The notes under the pieces are model-generated. The model was given only the letters and a program-made list of their open reading frames with translations. It searched no databases and was not told the DNA's origin. A stretch of DNA of 64,000 bases from RBC074 sp964470555. GTDB taxonomy: Bacteria; Acidobacteriota; Blastocatellia; RBC074. Location: positions 76,619 to 140,618 of the forward strand of contig CAYYDG010000013.1 in NCBI GenBank assembly GCA_964470555.1, given 5' to 3'. Shown here in pieces: positions 24,787-35,500 of the stretch. Both the position numbers and the translations under genes were made by a program. How positions within the stretch are numbered: position 1 is the first letter of the stretch; every line of letters begins with the position of its first letter.

Positions 24787-27700
24787 ATGACCAAGCCAAT
24801 CTTGTCGCTGCTTCTCGTTGTGGCTTTGGCCGCCGTTTGTCTGGCGCAAAGCGAAGCCACACTGTTTCAGAAGCCCACTGTTAATCAAACCCACATCGTG
24901 TTCGTTTATGCCGGTGATTTGTGGAGCGTGCCGCGCGCAGGCGGCGACGCCAGACGATTGACCACCGGAGTCGGCACGGAAACCGATCCGTATTTTTCGC
25001 CGGATGGAACGCAGATCGCGTTTACAGGCGAATACGACGGCAATGTGGATGTGTATGTTGTGCCTGCGACGGGCGGAGTTCCGAAACGGCTGACTTATCA
25101 TCCCGGCGCGGATGTTGCTGCCGGATGGACTCCCGACGGAAAGCGTGTGCTGTTCAGTTCTGCGCGGAATAGCTACGCAGGGTTTGTGCGACTGTTTACC
25201 ATCGGATTGGATGGGGGCGGATTGCCGGAAGAAGTGCCGCTGCCTTCGGGCGAGCGCGGCGTGTTTTCGCCGGATGCCACGCGCATTGCGTATGAGCCGT
25301 TGAACCAATGGCAACCGGAATGGAAACGGTATTACGGCGGACAACAAGATGTCATCTGGATCGCCAAACTTTCCGATTCGACGATTGAAAAACTCCCGCG
25401 CAAAGGCGGCAATGACCGGTTCCCGATGTGGGTGGGCGACAAGGTGTATTTCCTGTCTGACCGTGACGAACGATACGCGCTTTATAGTTACGACGTGAAA
25501 ACCAAACGCGTTGACTTGTTGGCGAAAGACAGTGTTTTCGACATCAAAACCGCTTCGGCCTGGAGCGGCGATGCCAAATCCTCAGCGACGATTGCGTTCG
25601 AACAATTCGGAACCATTCACCTTTTCGATCTGAAAACCAACAAAGCGCAAAAAGTGAACATTCGCGTGGCTGCCGATCAATTGGCGGTGCGTCCGCGTTT
25701 TGAACGGGTCGGCCAGCGGATTTTCAACTCGCACATTTCGCCGACCGGCGCGCGCGCAGTGTTTGAAGCGCGCGGCGAAATCATCACCGTTCCGGCGGAA
25801 AAAGGCGATCCGCGCAACTTGACCAACACGCCCGGCGTGATGGAACGCGATCCAGCGTGGTCGCCCGACGGCAAATGGATTTCCTACTTCAGCGAAGAAT
25901 CCGGCGAATACGCATTGCACTTGCGCGATCAAAAAGGCGAAGGCGAAGTGAAGAAATTCGCCTTGCCGCCGACGTTTTACGCATCGCCGACGTGGTCGCC
26001 AGACAGCAAGAAATTCGCCTTCACCGACAAGAAGCTTCAGCTTTGGTATCTGGAAATTGACAAAGGCCAGCCGGTCAAAGTGGACGCCAATCCCATCGGA
26101 TTCAACGAAGACGTGATGGACCCTGTCTGGTCGCCCGACAGCAAATGGATAACGTACACCAAACAGCTTCCGAATCTGCTGCGCGCGGTGTTCGTTTATT
26201 CGCTGGAAACTAGCAAGACGCATCAGCTCACCGATGCGATGGGCGATGCGCGCTATCCGGCTTTCGACCGCAGCGGCAAATATCTGTATTTCACCACCAG
26301 TACGAATCTGGGGCCGAGTATCAGCTTTGCCGATTTGTCCGGCTTTGGAAATCAGCCGACGCGAAGCGTCTATGCCATCGTGCTGCGCAACGATCTTCCT
26401 TCGCCGCTGGCGCCGGAAAGCGATGAAGAGAAGGTGACGGAAGAAAAGAAAGACGCGGCGAAGGAGGGACAGGGGGATGCGGCGAAACCAGCCACGCCGC
26501 CTGCTGGCGCTGGAACTCCGCCTGCCGCAGGAGCGGCACCTCCGGCCAAGAAAGACGAACCAACGCGCATTGATCTGGATGGCATTGACCAGCGCATCAT
26601 CGCGCTGCCGATTCCCAACCGAAACTATCGAGGATTGGTCGCTGGCAAAGCCAATGTGATTTACATTCTGGAACAACCTGCCGCCGCCACAGCGCCCGGT
26701 TTCACCGTCCAAAAATACGACCTGGAAAAACGCAAACTCGACAAGGCGATTGACGGCGTCACGTCGTTTGAGCTTTCCGCCAATGGCGAAAAGGCGCTGT
26801 ATCGGCAAGGCTTCGGTAGTTGGGTTATCGGTTCGACCGCAACGCTTGGAGCGCCTATGCCTCCGGGAGCGCCCGGAGGCCCCAGCATGCTGAAAACCGC
26901 CGACATGGAAGTCCGTGTGGATCCCAAAATCGAATGGCGGCAGATGTACAACGAAGCCTGGCGCAATGAACGCGATTTCTTCTACGACAAAAACCTGCAC
27001 GGGTTGAATCTGGAAGAGATGAGGAAACGGTACGAACCTTATGTCGAAGCCGTCGCGCATCGCAGCGATCTGACGTATCTGTTCACGGACATGCTGAATC
27101 AGTTGACCGTCGGCCACATGTTCATCGGCGGTGGCGATCAACAACGTCCGAATTTCGTTCCCGGTGGATTGCTGGGCGCGGATTACAAGATCGAAAACGG
27201 GCGGTATCGGTTCAGTCAGGTTTACAACGGCGAAAACTGGAATCCGAATTTGCGCGCTCCGCTCACTCAACCGGGCGTCAACGTCAAAGCAGGCGAATAT
27301 CTGTTGGCGGTCGGCGGGCGCGAGCTTCGCGCGACTGACAACCTGTACAGCTTCTTTGAGTCGAAAGCCGGAAAACAAGTCCTGCTCAAAGTCGGACCCA
27401 ATCCCGATGGATCGAATTCGCGCGAAGTCACTGTCGTGCCGGTCGGCAACGAACAAGGTTTGCGCTATCTGGCCTGGATCGAAGGCAATCGCCGCAAAGT
27501 GGATCAATTGTCCGGCGGCAAGCTGGCGTATTTGCACATGCCGGACACGGCCAATGGCGGTTACACCAGCTTCAACCGGTACTTTTTTGCCCAGACCAAC
27601 AAAAACGGAGTGTTGATTGACGAGCGCTTCAACCAGGGTGGGTTGCTGGCCGATTATGTCGTTCAACTGCTCGGTCGCCAGCAACTCAGCAACATTCATT

Positions 27701-28173
27701 ACCGCGAAGGTGGCCAGGACGTGCCGGTTCCTGCCGGTGCGATTTACGGCCCGAAAGCCATGTTGATCAACGAAATGGCTGGTTCAGGCGGCGACGCCAT
27801 GCCGTGGTACTTCAAAAAATCCAAGCTCGGTCCATTGGTCGGCAAACGAACCTGGGGCGGTTTGATCGCTTCGTTCCGTCCGCCACCGCTGATGGACGGC
27901 GGTGGACATACTGCGCCGGATGCGGCGATTTACGGATTGGACGGCGAATGGGAAGTTGAAAATGCCGGCGTTGCGCCTGACATCGAAGTCGAATTCGATC
28001 CGGCGCTCTGGCGGCAGGGACGCGATCCGCAATTGGAACGCGCGGTCGAATACTTGCTGGACGAACTGAAAAAGAATCCGCCCAAGCAATACAAACGTCC
28101 GGCATTCCCGAACTATTTCAAAAACACAACGCCCGCTCCTGCCGGTCAGGGCGGACGCGGCAATGAACGATGA
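24787..28173 (+). CDS. Tricorn-type S41 protease, paralog 1
   Basis: The 1128-residue exported protein has a signal peptide (LSLLLVVALAAVCLAQ), an N-terminal TolB/WD40-like beta-propeller (FSPDGTQIAFTGEYDGN, SPDGKWISYFSEESGEY), a second propeller, a charged Lys/Glu/Ala/Pro-rich linker (about residues 545-600), a helical domain, a PDZ-like domain (GVNVKAGEYLLAVGG) and an S41 core. Candidate catalytic residues are His777 in TVGHMF and Ser1000 in NEMAGSGGD. Tricorn breaks oligopeptides; exported relatives are common in this phylum. AGGAG precedes the ATG at 24787. It is the first of three tandem paralogs, and its stop overlaps the start of the next small gene. Confidence 0.92.
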   Translation: MTKPILSLLLVVALAAVCLAQSEATLFQKPTVNQTHIVFVYAGDLWSVPRAGGDARRLTTGVGTETDPYFSPDGTQIAFTGEYDGNVDVYVVPATGGVPKRLTYHPGADVAAGWTPDGKRVLFSSARNSYAGFVRLFTIGLDGGGLPEEVPLPSGERGVFSPDATRIAYEPLNQWQPEWKRYYGGQQDVIWIAKLSDSTIEKLPRKGGNDRFPMWVGDKVYFLSDRDERYALYSYDVKTKRVDLLAKDSVFDIKTASAWSGDAKSSATIAFEQFGTIHLFDLKTNKAQKVNIRVAADQLAVRPRFERVGQRIFNSHISPTGARAVFEARGEIITVPAEKGDPRNLTNTPGVMERDPAWSPDGKWISYFSEESGEYALHLRDQKGEGEVKKFALPPTFYASPTWSPDSKKFAFTDKKLQLWYLEIDKGQPVKVDANPIGFNEDVMDPVWSPDSKWITYTKQLPNLLRAVFVYSLETSKTHQLTDAMGDARYPAFDRSGKYLYFTTSTNLGPSISFADLSGFGNQPTRSVYAIVLRNDLPSPLAPESDEEKVTEEKKDAAKEGQGDAAKPATPPAGAGTPPAAGAAPPAKKDEPTRIDLDGIDQRIIALPIPNRNYRGLVAGKANVIYILEQPAAATAPGFTVQKYDLEKRKLDKAIDGVTSFELSANGEKALYRQGFGSWVIGSTATLGAPMPPGAPGGPSMLKTADMEVRVDPKIEWRQMYNEAWRNERDFFYDKNLHGLNLEEMRKRYEPYVEAVAHRSDLTYLFTDMLNQLTVGHMFIGGGDQQRPNFVPGGLLGADYKIENGRYRFSQVYNGENWNPNLRAPLTQPGVNVKAGEYLLAVGGRELRATDNLYSFFESKAGKQVLLKVGPNPDGSNSREVTVVPVGNEQGLRYLAWIEGNRRKVDQLSGGKLAYLHMPDTANGGYTSFNRYFFAQTNKNGVLIDERFNQGGLLADYVVQLLGRQQLSNIHYREGGQDVPVPAGAIYGPKAMLINEMAGSGGDAMPWYFKKSKLGPLVGKRTWGGLIASFRPPPLMDGGGHTAPDAAIYGLDGEWEVENAGVAPDIEVEFDPALWRQGRDPQLERAVEYLLDELKKNPPKQYKRPAFPNYFKNTTPAPAGQGGRGNER

Positions 28174-28433
28174 TGCAGTCACTTGCTGAAGATACGCCGC
28201 CTGAAATCGAGCGGATTATCATTGAAGGCTATCGCCGAATGTCAGCCGCACAGAAGCTGCAAATCATGCAGGATTTGCAGCAATCTGCGTGGTTGTTGGC
28301 GCTGGGTGAAATCAGGCGACAGCATTCGCAAGCGAGTGAACACGAACTGAAACTACGATTGGCTTCGCGCCGGATCGAGCCGGAGTTGATGCGCGCAGCT
28401 TTTGGGTGGGACCCTGATGTGGAAGGTTACTGA
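28170..28433 (+). CDS. Small conserved helical protein, module partner 1
   Basis: 87 residues, helical: PPEIERIIIEGYRRMSAAQKL, then ALGEIRRQHSQASEHELKLR, ending RRIEPELMRAAFGWDPD. From memory, proteins with this IIEGYRRM ... LRLASRxIxPELMRxAFGWDP pattern are widespread and usually stand next to a nucleotidyltransferase-like gene, as here. No function is known to me. The ATG overlaps the tricorn stop (ATGA), and its own stop overlaps the next start (TGATG), so all three may be translationally coupled. Confidence 0.75.
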   Translation: MMQSLAEDTPPEIERIIIEGYRRMSAAQKLQIMQDLQQSAWLLALGEIRRQHSQASEHELKLRLASRRIEPELMRAAFGWDPDVEGY

Positions 28434-29041
28434 TGGCAACAGACAATCTGAAGCAAGTGCCTGAAACCATCAGGGTTACATTGCAGATTACCGGGTTGCT
28501 GGAACAATTCGGCATTCCGTACCTGATTGGCGGTTCGGTCGCCAGCATCGTTCACGGCGAAGCCCGCCTGACCAACGGTCTCGATCTGGTAGCAGATTTA
28601 CGGGAACCACAGGTTGCTGCTTTGGTTGAGGCATTGGAGGCAGAATTTTATGTGGATGACCGAGCCATCCAGCGCGCGATTCGTGAGCGTAGCAGTTTCA
28701 ATCTCATTCATCTGGCAACGATGTTCAAAGTGGACGTTTTTATTCATCGCCAGGACGACTGGGCGCACGAACAGATGCGGCGTAGCGTAAGCAAGTTATT
28801 GCTTGAAGGTGATGATTCCACAATGCGTTGGGTTTCCAGCGCAGAGACCATGATTCTGCAAAAACTTTTGTGGTTCCGAAAAGGCGGGGAAGTTTCAGAC
28901 CGCCAGTGGCGCGACGTGCTTGGCATGCTGAAAGTACAAGCCGGGCGTCTGGATTTCGATTACTTGAAGCAGTGGGCAGTCGCTTTGCAAATCAGCGACT
29001 TGCTCGAAAAGTCGTTACAGGAATCAGGCATGCGTCAGTAA
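28433..29041 (+). CDS. Nucleotidyltransferase-fold protein, module partner 2
   Basis: 202 residues with an MNT/AbiEii-like pattern: GIPYLIGGSVASIVHGEARLTNGLDLVADL. The GGS motif is followed by a degenerate catalytic segment, since the usual D-x-D reads L-D-L. Later the frame has MFKVDVFIHR and AETMILQKLLWFRKGG, typical of the DUF6036/nucleotidyltransferase group in which strand 3 and a Lys-rich helix are kept. The degenerate acid residues raise doubt about catalysis. Start overlaps the previous stop by one base. The pair resembles toxin-antitoxin or accessory regulatory modules, but no activity is established. Confidence 0.72.
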   Translation: MATDNLKQVPETIRVTLQITGLLEQFGIPYLIGGSVASIVHGEARLTNGLDLVADLREPQVAALVEALEAEFYVDDRAIQRAIRERSSFNLIHLATMFKVDVFIHRQDDWAHEQMRRSVSKLLLEGDDSTMRWVSSAETMILQKLLWFRKGGEVSDRQWRDVLGMLKVQAGRLDFDYLKQWAVALQISDLLEKSLQESGMRQ

Positions 29042-29078
29042 CGCATGCCGATCTGTATTGCATAGACAGGAGAAAATA

Positions 29079-32000
29079 ATGAGAAAAGCAATTTTGATGT
29101 TGTCGCTTTTGCTGATGGCCGCAGCGGTGTTGATTTCCGACAACGGCAGTGCGGCGCAGGAACGTCCGCTGCTGGTGCGGAAACCGACGATGAATCGCAC
29201 GCACATCGTTTTTCAGTACGCGGGCGATTTGTGGAGCGTGCCGCGCGCAGGCGGCGAAGCTACTCGATTGACAACGGGCGTGGGGGCGGAAGGCAATCCG
29301 ATTTTTTCGCCCGATGGCCAGACGGTTGCGTTCACCGGTGAATACGACGGCAATACCGACATTTTCACCGTGCCAGCAGGCGGCGGAGTTCCCAAGCGCG
29401 TGACGTTTCATCCCGGCGTGGATGCATTGTGCAACTGGACGCCGGACGGCAAATCGCTGCTGTTTCTTTCCGAGCGCGCCAGCGAATCGCGCCGTTTCAT
29501 GAAATTGTTTACCGTCGCCGCTGCGGGCGGATTGCCGACGGAATTGCCATTGCCGACCGGTCACGAAGGTTCGTTTTCGCCGGACGCCCAGAAAATTGCT
29601 TACGAACCATTGCCGCGCGCTTTCAATGCCTGGAAAAGGTATCGCGGCGGCCACGCTTCATACATCTGGATTGCCGCGCTCGCAGATTCCAGCGTTGAAA
29701 AACTCCCGCGCGAAGATTCCAACGACTTCAATCCGATGTGGGTCGGCGACAAGGTGTACTTCCTTTCCGACCGTGATGGAGCAATTACTCTGTTTGCTTA
29801 CGACACGAAAACCCGCCGCGTGTCGAAACTGATCAACAACACAGGCCTCGACATCAAAGCCGCCACCGCTGCGACAACCGGCGATGCGATTGTTTATGAG
29901 CAGTTCGGTTCGCTGAACATCTTCGATCTGAAATCGAATCGCAGCACGAAGGTCAACGTGACCATCAATGCCGATCAACTGGCTGTGCGTCCGAAGTATG
30001 AAAAGGTCGGCCAGCGCATCAACAATGCGGCCATTTCGCCGACGGGCGTCCGCGCCGTGTTTGAAGCGCGCGGCGACATCATTTCGGTTCCGGCGGAAAA
30101 AGGCGATGCACGCAATTTGACCAGCTCGACCAGCGTGGCCGAACGCGATCCTTCGTGGTCGCCGGACGGCAAATGGATTGCGTATTTTTCGGATGAATCC
30201 GGCGAATATGAATTGCATCTGCGGGATCAGAAGGGAATGGGCGAGGTCAAAAAGATCAAACTCGAACCCACGTTTTATTACAGCGCGCAATGGTCGCCCG
30301 ACAGCAAGAAAATCGCCTTCAGCGATAAACGCGGAAACCTCTGGTTGGTGGATGTGGAAACCGCCCAGCCGAAAAAATACGACTCGCTCACTCTGGGCTT
30401 TGGTGGTGGCGCAGGCATCAGTTGGTCGCCGGACAGCCGCTGGCTGACTTACAGCAAACCGCTGAAATCGTATTACAGCGCCGTGTATGTGCATTCGCTC
30501 GAAGACGGCAAAACGACGCAAATCACAGACGGAATGAGTGACGCCGCGACGCCTGTCTTCGACAAGAGCGGCAAGTACATTTACTTCATGGCCAGCACTG
30601 ATGTCGGTCCGAAACTTTCAGGCTTCGATATGTCTTCTTACGCGCATCGCCCGACGCGCAGCATTTATGTGGCCGTGTTGCGCAAAGATTTGCCTTCGCC
30701 GCTGGCTCCCGAAAGCGATGAAGAGAAAATCGCCGAAGAGAAAAAACCTGAAGGAGCGAATGGGGGACAGGGCGATGCGGCGAAGCCTGCCGGTCAGGAA
30801 GCTCCGAAACCTGCCGACGCTGCCGCAGCCAAACCCGCTGATAAAAAAGAAGCTCCGAAGGTCACCATTGATTTTGACAACATCGGCCAGCGTATTCTGG
30901 CGTTGCCGATTCCCAACAAGAATTTTGTCGGGCTGGATGCCGGAAAAGCCAATCAGCTTTGGGTGTACGAATTCCCCGAAGGCGCGCAGGGCGTGACCAT
31001 TCACAAATTCGATCTGGAAAAACGCAAACTCGACAAAGCGATGGAAAACATCGCGTCGTTTATTTTGTCTGCCAACACCGAAAAAGCGTTGTATCGAATG
31101 GGGCCGGGCTGGTTTATTGCAGCGACGGCGACGATGGGAACGCCTGCGTTCAAACCCGGCGAAGGCAAGATCAAAACCGAAGACATGGAAGTCTTTGTTG
31201 ATCCCAAAGCCGAATGGCAGCAGATGTACCGCGAAACCTGGCGCATTGAACGCGATTTCTTTTACGCGTCGAATTATCACGGTCTGGACCTGAAAGCGAC
31301 CGAGAAGAAGTACGAGCCTTATGTGCAAGCGCTGGTGCATCGTTCGGACTTGAATTACCTGTTCCAGGAAATGCTGGGCGAACTGACCGTTGGCCATTTG
31401 TATGTCAGCGGCGGTGACATTCCTGATCCGAAACGAGTGCCGGGCGGATTGCTGGGTGCGGATTACAAGATTGAAAACGGGCGCTATCGCTTTGCCAAAG
31501 TGTTCAATGGCGAAAACTGGAATCCGAATCTACGCGCGCCGCTCACGCAACCGGGCGTCAATGTCGTTGCAGGCGAATACCTGTTGGCGGTCAAAGGTCG
31601 CGATGTAACGGCGGCGGATGACATCAACAGTTTGTTTGAAGCCACCGCTGGCAAGCAGGTGCCGATCAAAGTCGGCCCGAATCCTGATGGCACAGGTTCG
31701 CGCGATGTCGTGGTGGTTCCCATCGCCAGCGAAGGCGCGCTTCGGAATCTGGCATGGATCGAAAGCAACCGCCGTCAAGTCGAAAAGATGTCTGACGGCA
31801 AACTGGCCTACATCTATCTGCCGGATACGGCTCAGGGCGGATACACTTTCTTCAACCGTTACTTCTTCTCGCAACTCGACAAACAGGGTGCTGTGGTGGA
31901 CGAACGCTACAACAGCGGTGGCCACGCGGCGGATTACGTCGTGGATTACCTGAAGAAACCTGTCAACAGTTACTGGGCGTTACGCGACGGCGAAGATTTT

Positions 32001-32462
32001 CGTCAGCCCGTCGGCGCCATGCCCGGCCCGAAAGCCATGTTGATGAATGAATACTCCGGTTCGGGTGGCGATTATCTGCCGTATCTGTTCCGGCGATACG
32101 GCATCGGCCCGCTGATCGGCAAACGCACCTGGGGTGGTTTGGTCGGCATAGGCGGTTACCCGTCGTTGATGGATGGCGGCAGTGTGACGGCTCCGAACTT
32201 TGCGTTTTACACGCCGGAAGGCAAATGGGACATCGAAAATCGTGGCGTTGCGCCTGACATCGAAATTGACCTCGATCCCAAAGCCTGGCGCGAAGGCCGC
32301 GACGTGCAATTGGAAAAAGCCGTCAACTGGGTGATGGAGGAATTGAAGAAAAATCCTCCGAAGCCAGTCCAACGTCCGCCGTATCCCGATTACCACAAAG
32401 CCAATCCGATTGCTCCGGCTTCGGGTGGCCAATCGGCGAAAAACGGCAACGGGCAGCAGTAA
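29079..32462 (+). CDS. Tricorn-type S41 protease, paralog 2
   Basis: 1127 residues, same architecture as the first copy: signal (LSLLLMAAAVLISDNGSAAQ), propellers (SPDGQTVAFTGEYDGNTD, SPDGKWIAYFSDESGEYEL), a charged linker (EEKIAEEKKPEGANGGQGDA), a PDZ-like domain, then an S41 core with His in TVGHLY and Ser995 in NEYSGSGGD. The propeller blades differ more between paralogs than the S41 core does, so substrate entry may differ while chemistry is kept. AGGAG precedes the ATG at 29079. The coupled two-gene module separates it from paralog 1. Confidence 0.92.
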   Translation: MRKAILMLSLLLMAAAVLISDNGSAAQERPLLVRKPTMNRTHIVFQYAGDLWSVPRAGGEATRLTTGVGAEGNPIFSPDGQTVAFTGEYDGNTDIFTVPAGGGVPKRVTFHPGVDALCNWTPDGKSLLFLSERASESRRFMKLFTVAAAGGLPTELPLPTGHEGSFSPDAQKIAYEPLPRAFNAWKRYRGGHASYIWIAALADSSVEKLPREDSNDFNPMWVGDKVYFLSDRDGAITLFAYDTKTRRVSKLINNTGLDIKAATAATTGDAIVYEQFGSLNIFDLKSNRSTKVNVTINADQLAVRPKYEKVGQRINNAAISPTGVRAVFEARGDIISVPAEKGDARNLTSSTSVAERDPSWSPDGKWIAYFSDESGEYELHLRDQKGMGEVKKIKLEPTFYYSAQWSPDSKKIAFSDKRGNLWLVDVETAQPKKYDSLTLGFGGGAGISWSPDSRWLTYSKPLKSYYSAVYVHSLEDGKTTQITDGMSDAATPVFDKSGKYIYFMASTDVGPKLSGFDMSSYAHRPTRSIYVAVLRKDLPSPLAPESDEEKIAEEKKPEGANGGQGDAAKPAGQEAPKPADAAAAKPADKKEAPKVTIDFDNIGQRILALPIPNKNFVGLDAGKANQLWVYEFPEGAQGVTIHKFDLEKRKLDKAMENIASFILSANTEKALYRMGPGWFIAATATMGTPAFKPGEGKIKTEDMEVFVDPKAEWQQMYRETWRIERDFFYASNYHGLDLKATEKKYEPYVQALVHRSDLNYLFQEMLGELTVGHLYVSGGDIPDPKRVPGGLLGADYKIENGRYRFAKVFNGENWNPNLRAPLTQPGVNVVAGEYLLAVKGRDVTAADDINSLFEATAGKQVPIKVGPNPDGTGSRDVVVVPIASEGALRNLAWIESNRRQVEKMSDGKLAYIYLPDTAQGGYTFFNRYFFSQLDKQGAVVDERYNSGGHAADYVVDYLKKPVNSYWALRDGEDFRQPVGAMPGPKAMLMNEYSGSGGDYLPYLFRRYGIGPLIGKRTWGGLVGIGGYPSLMDGGSVTAPNFAFYTPEGKWDIENRGVAPDIEIDLDPKAWREGRDVQLEKAVNWVMEELKKNPPKPVQRPPYPDYHKANPIAPASGGQSAKNGNGQQ

Positions 32463-32539
32463 TTTACAACACGCGAACAGAACGAAGGTGGCCAGCCGTT
32501 TTCGTTCTGTTCGCAGGCTTTTGTTTTGGAGAGTTCACG

Positions 32540-35500
32540 ATGAAAAAGATGATTCAGGTGTTTGCACTTATTTGTTTTCTTGCCAGTCTGGGATGGGCGC
32601 AGGAATCGCCGCTGCTGTTGCAGCGTCCGACCTTGAGTAAAACGCATATTGCTTTCAACTTTGCCGGAGATTTGTGGATCGTCGAGCGCGGCGGCGGCGA
32701 AGCCAAACAATTGACCACCGGAGTCGGGATTGAAACAGAGCCGGTGTTTTCGCCGGATGGTTCGCAAATCGCGTTCACCGGACAGTATGACGGCAACACT
32801 GACGTGTTTGTCGTGTCGGCGGCGGGCGGAGTTCCGAAGCGACTGACATTCCACCCCGGCGCGGATCAAGCTGTTGGTTGGACGAACGACGGCAAGAGCG
32901 TGTTGTTCAGTTCGGCGCGCAACAGTTATCAAGGGTTTCCGCGTTTGTTCACGATCGGGTCGGACGGCGCCGGATTGCCGGAAGAATTGCCGTTGCCGAT
33001 GGCCGAGCGCGGTTCGTATTCGCCCGATGGCGCTTATCTGGCCTACGAACCTTTGATCCAATGGCAACCCGAATGGAAGCATTACAAAGGCGGCCAGCAG
33101 GATGTGATCTGGATTGCGCGCTTGAGCGATTCGACAATTGAAAAGCTGCCGCGCGCAAATTCCAACGACAAAAATCCGTTGTGGATCGGAGACAAGGTCT
33201 ACTTCCTTTCAGATCGTAACGGCCCCGTTTCGCTGTTTTCCTTCGACACCAAAACCAAAAAGATCACGCAAATCGTCAACAACAATGGGTTGGACATCAA
33301 ATCGGCTTCGGCCACTTCGGACGCAATCGTCTACGAACAGTTCGGCGCGATTTATGTGCTCGACCTGAAAACCAATCAATCGCAAAAAGTGAACATTCGC
33401 GTGAATGCGGATCTGACTTCTGTGCGCCCGCGGTTTGAACGTGTCGGCCCACGCATCAGCAACGCTGCGATTTCTCCGACCGGAGCGCGCGCCGTATTTG
33501 AAGCGCGCGGCGAAATTCTCAGCGTTCCTGCCGACAAAGGCGATGCGCGCAATTTGACCGGCACGACCGGGGTGATGGAACGCGATCCGGCGTGGTCGCC
33601 CGATGGAAAGTGGATTGCCTACTTCTCGGATGAATCCGGCGAATACGCTTTGCACCTGCGAAACCAGACAGGAATGGGCGAGGTCAAAAAAATCAACCTC
33701 GGCAATCCGCCATCGTTTTTCTATTCGCCGACGTGGTCGCCTGACAGCAAGAAAATTGCCTACACCGACAAGCGGTTGAATCTTTGGTATGTGGACATCG
33801 AAAAAGGCACGCCGGTCAAAGTGGACACCAACACGTACGACAATCCGTGGCGTGTGATGGATCCGGCATGGTCGCCGGACAACAAATGGATCACCTACAC
33901 CAAGCAATTGAAAAACCGCATGTGCGCGGTGTTTGTCTATTCGCTTGAAACAGGCAAATCCACGCAAATCAGTGATGGGTTGAGCGACACGCGATTCGCG
34001 AACTTCGACAAAAACGGCAAGTACCTGTACTTCACGGCCAGCACCGATGTCGGTCCGACAACGGGTTGGCTGGACATGTCCAGTTTCCCGTATCAAACCA
34101 CGCGCAGCGTTTATGTGGTTGTGTTGAAGAAAGGCGAAGCCTCGCCGCTGGCTCCGGAAAGCGACGAGGAAAAGATCGCTGAAGAAAAGAAAGACGAAGC
34201 TCCGAAGGCTCCGCCGCAAAAGAAAGAAGTCGTCGTCACGATTGATTTTGAAAACATTGACCAACGCATTCTGGCGTTGCCGATTCCCACGCGCAATTAC
34301 ATTGGACTGAGCACGGCGAAATCCGGGTTGTTGTTCCTGGCTGAAAGCACGGGCGGCGGAGGTTTGTTGGGCGGCGGGCCGGTGACGCTTCATAAATTCG
34401 ACCTGGAAAAACGCAAGTTCGACAAGGTGATGGAGGGCATCTCTTACTTCGACATTTCCGCCAATGGCGAAAAAGCGTTGTATCGGCAGGGGCCAAACTG
34501 GGTGATCGGCAATGTTGCCAGTCTGGGAGCGCCAACGCCGCCAGGGGCACCGGGCGGTCCGAATATGGTGAAAGTCGGCGACATGGAAGTCACGGTGGAT
34601 CCTAAAGCCGAGTGGCGGCAGATGTACGAAGAAGCGTGGCGTATTCAGCGCGACTTTCTCTACGACCCGAACTTGCACGGGCTCGATTACGCCGCTACCA
34701 AGAAAAAGTACGAACCGTGGCTGAATGCGGTTGGACATCGCGCCGATTTGAATTACCTGTTTGACGAAATGCTCAACAACATCGGCGTCGGCCATCACTT
34801 CGTCCGAGGCGGCGAAATTCCGCGCCCGAATTTCGTTCCCGGCGGATTGCTTGGAGCCGATTACAAGATCGAAAACGGTCGCTATCGCTTCGCGCACGTG
34901 TACAGCGGCGAAAACTGGAATCCGAATCTGCGCTCGCCGTTGACGCAGCCGGGCGTCGAAGTGAAAGACGGCGAATACCTGTTGGCGGTCAAAGGCCGCA
35001 ATCTGACGGCCAATGACAACATCTATCAATTCTTTGAAGCGACGGCAGGCAAACAGGTCACGATCCGGGTCGGCCCGAATCCCGATGGCACTGGTTCGCG
35101 CGAAGTGGTCGTGGTGCCCGTCGGCAACGAAGGCGCGCTGCGCAATCGCGAATGGATGGAAAGCAATCGCCGCAAAGTGGATCAACTGAGCGGCGGCAAG
35201 CTGGCATACATTTATTTGCCCGACACTGGTGGCGGCGGATACACCAACTTCAACCGCTACTACTTTTCGCAAGTGGACAAGGAAGGCGCAGTGCTTGACG
35301 AACGTTTTAACGGCGGCGGCACGGCGGCGAATTACATCATTGATTACATGCGACGCCCGCTGATGAACAAATGGGTGACGCGCGAAGGCGAAGATTTTTC
35401 TACGCCCGCCACTTCGATCTTCGGGCCGAAGGTCATGATCATCAATGAATTCGCCGGTTCCGGCGGAGATATGATGCCGTGGTTGTTCCGCAAAGCCGGG

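Noticed and set aside
25582..27699. 705-codon antisense frame opposite tricorn paralog 1
   Set aside because: It lies fully inside a clear coding gene and its product lacks domain patterns (Arg/Phe/Gln/His-rich shadow). Similar long antisense frames oppose the other two paralogs, so they follow from codon use.
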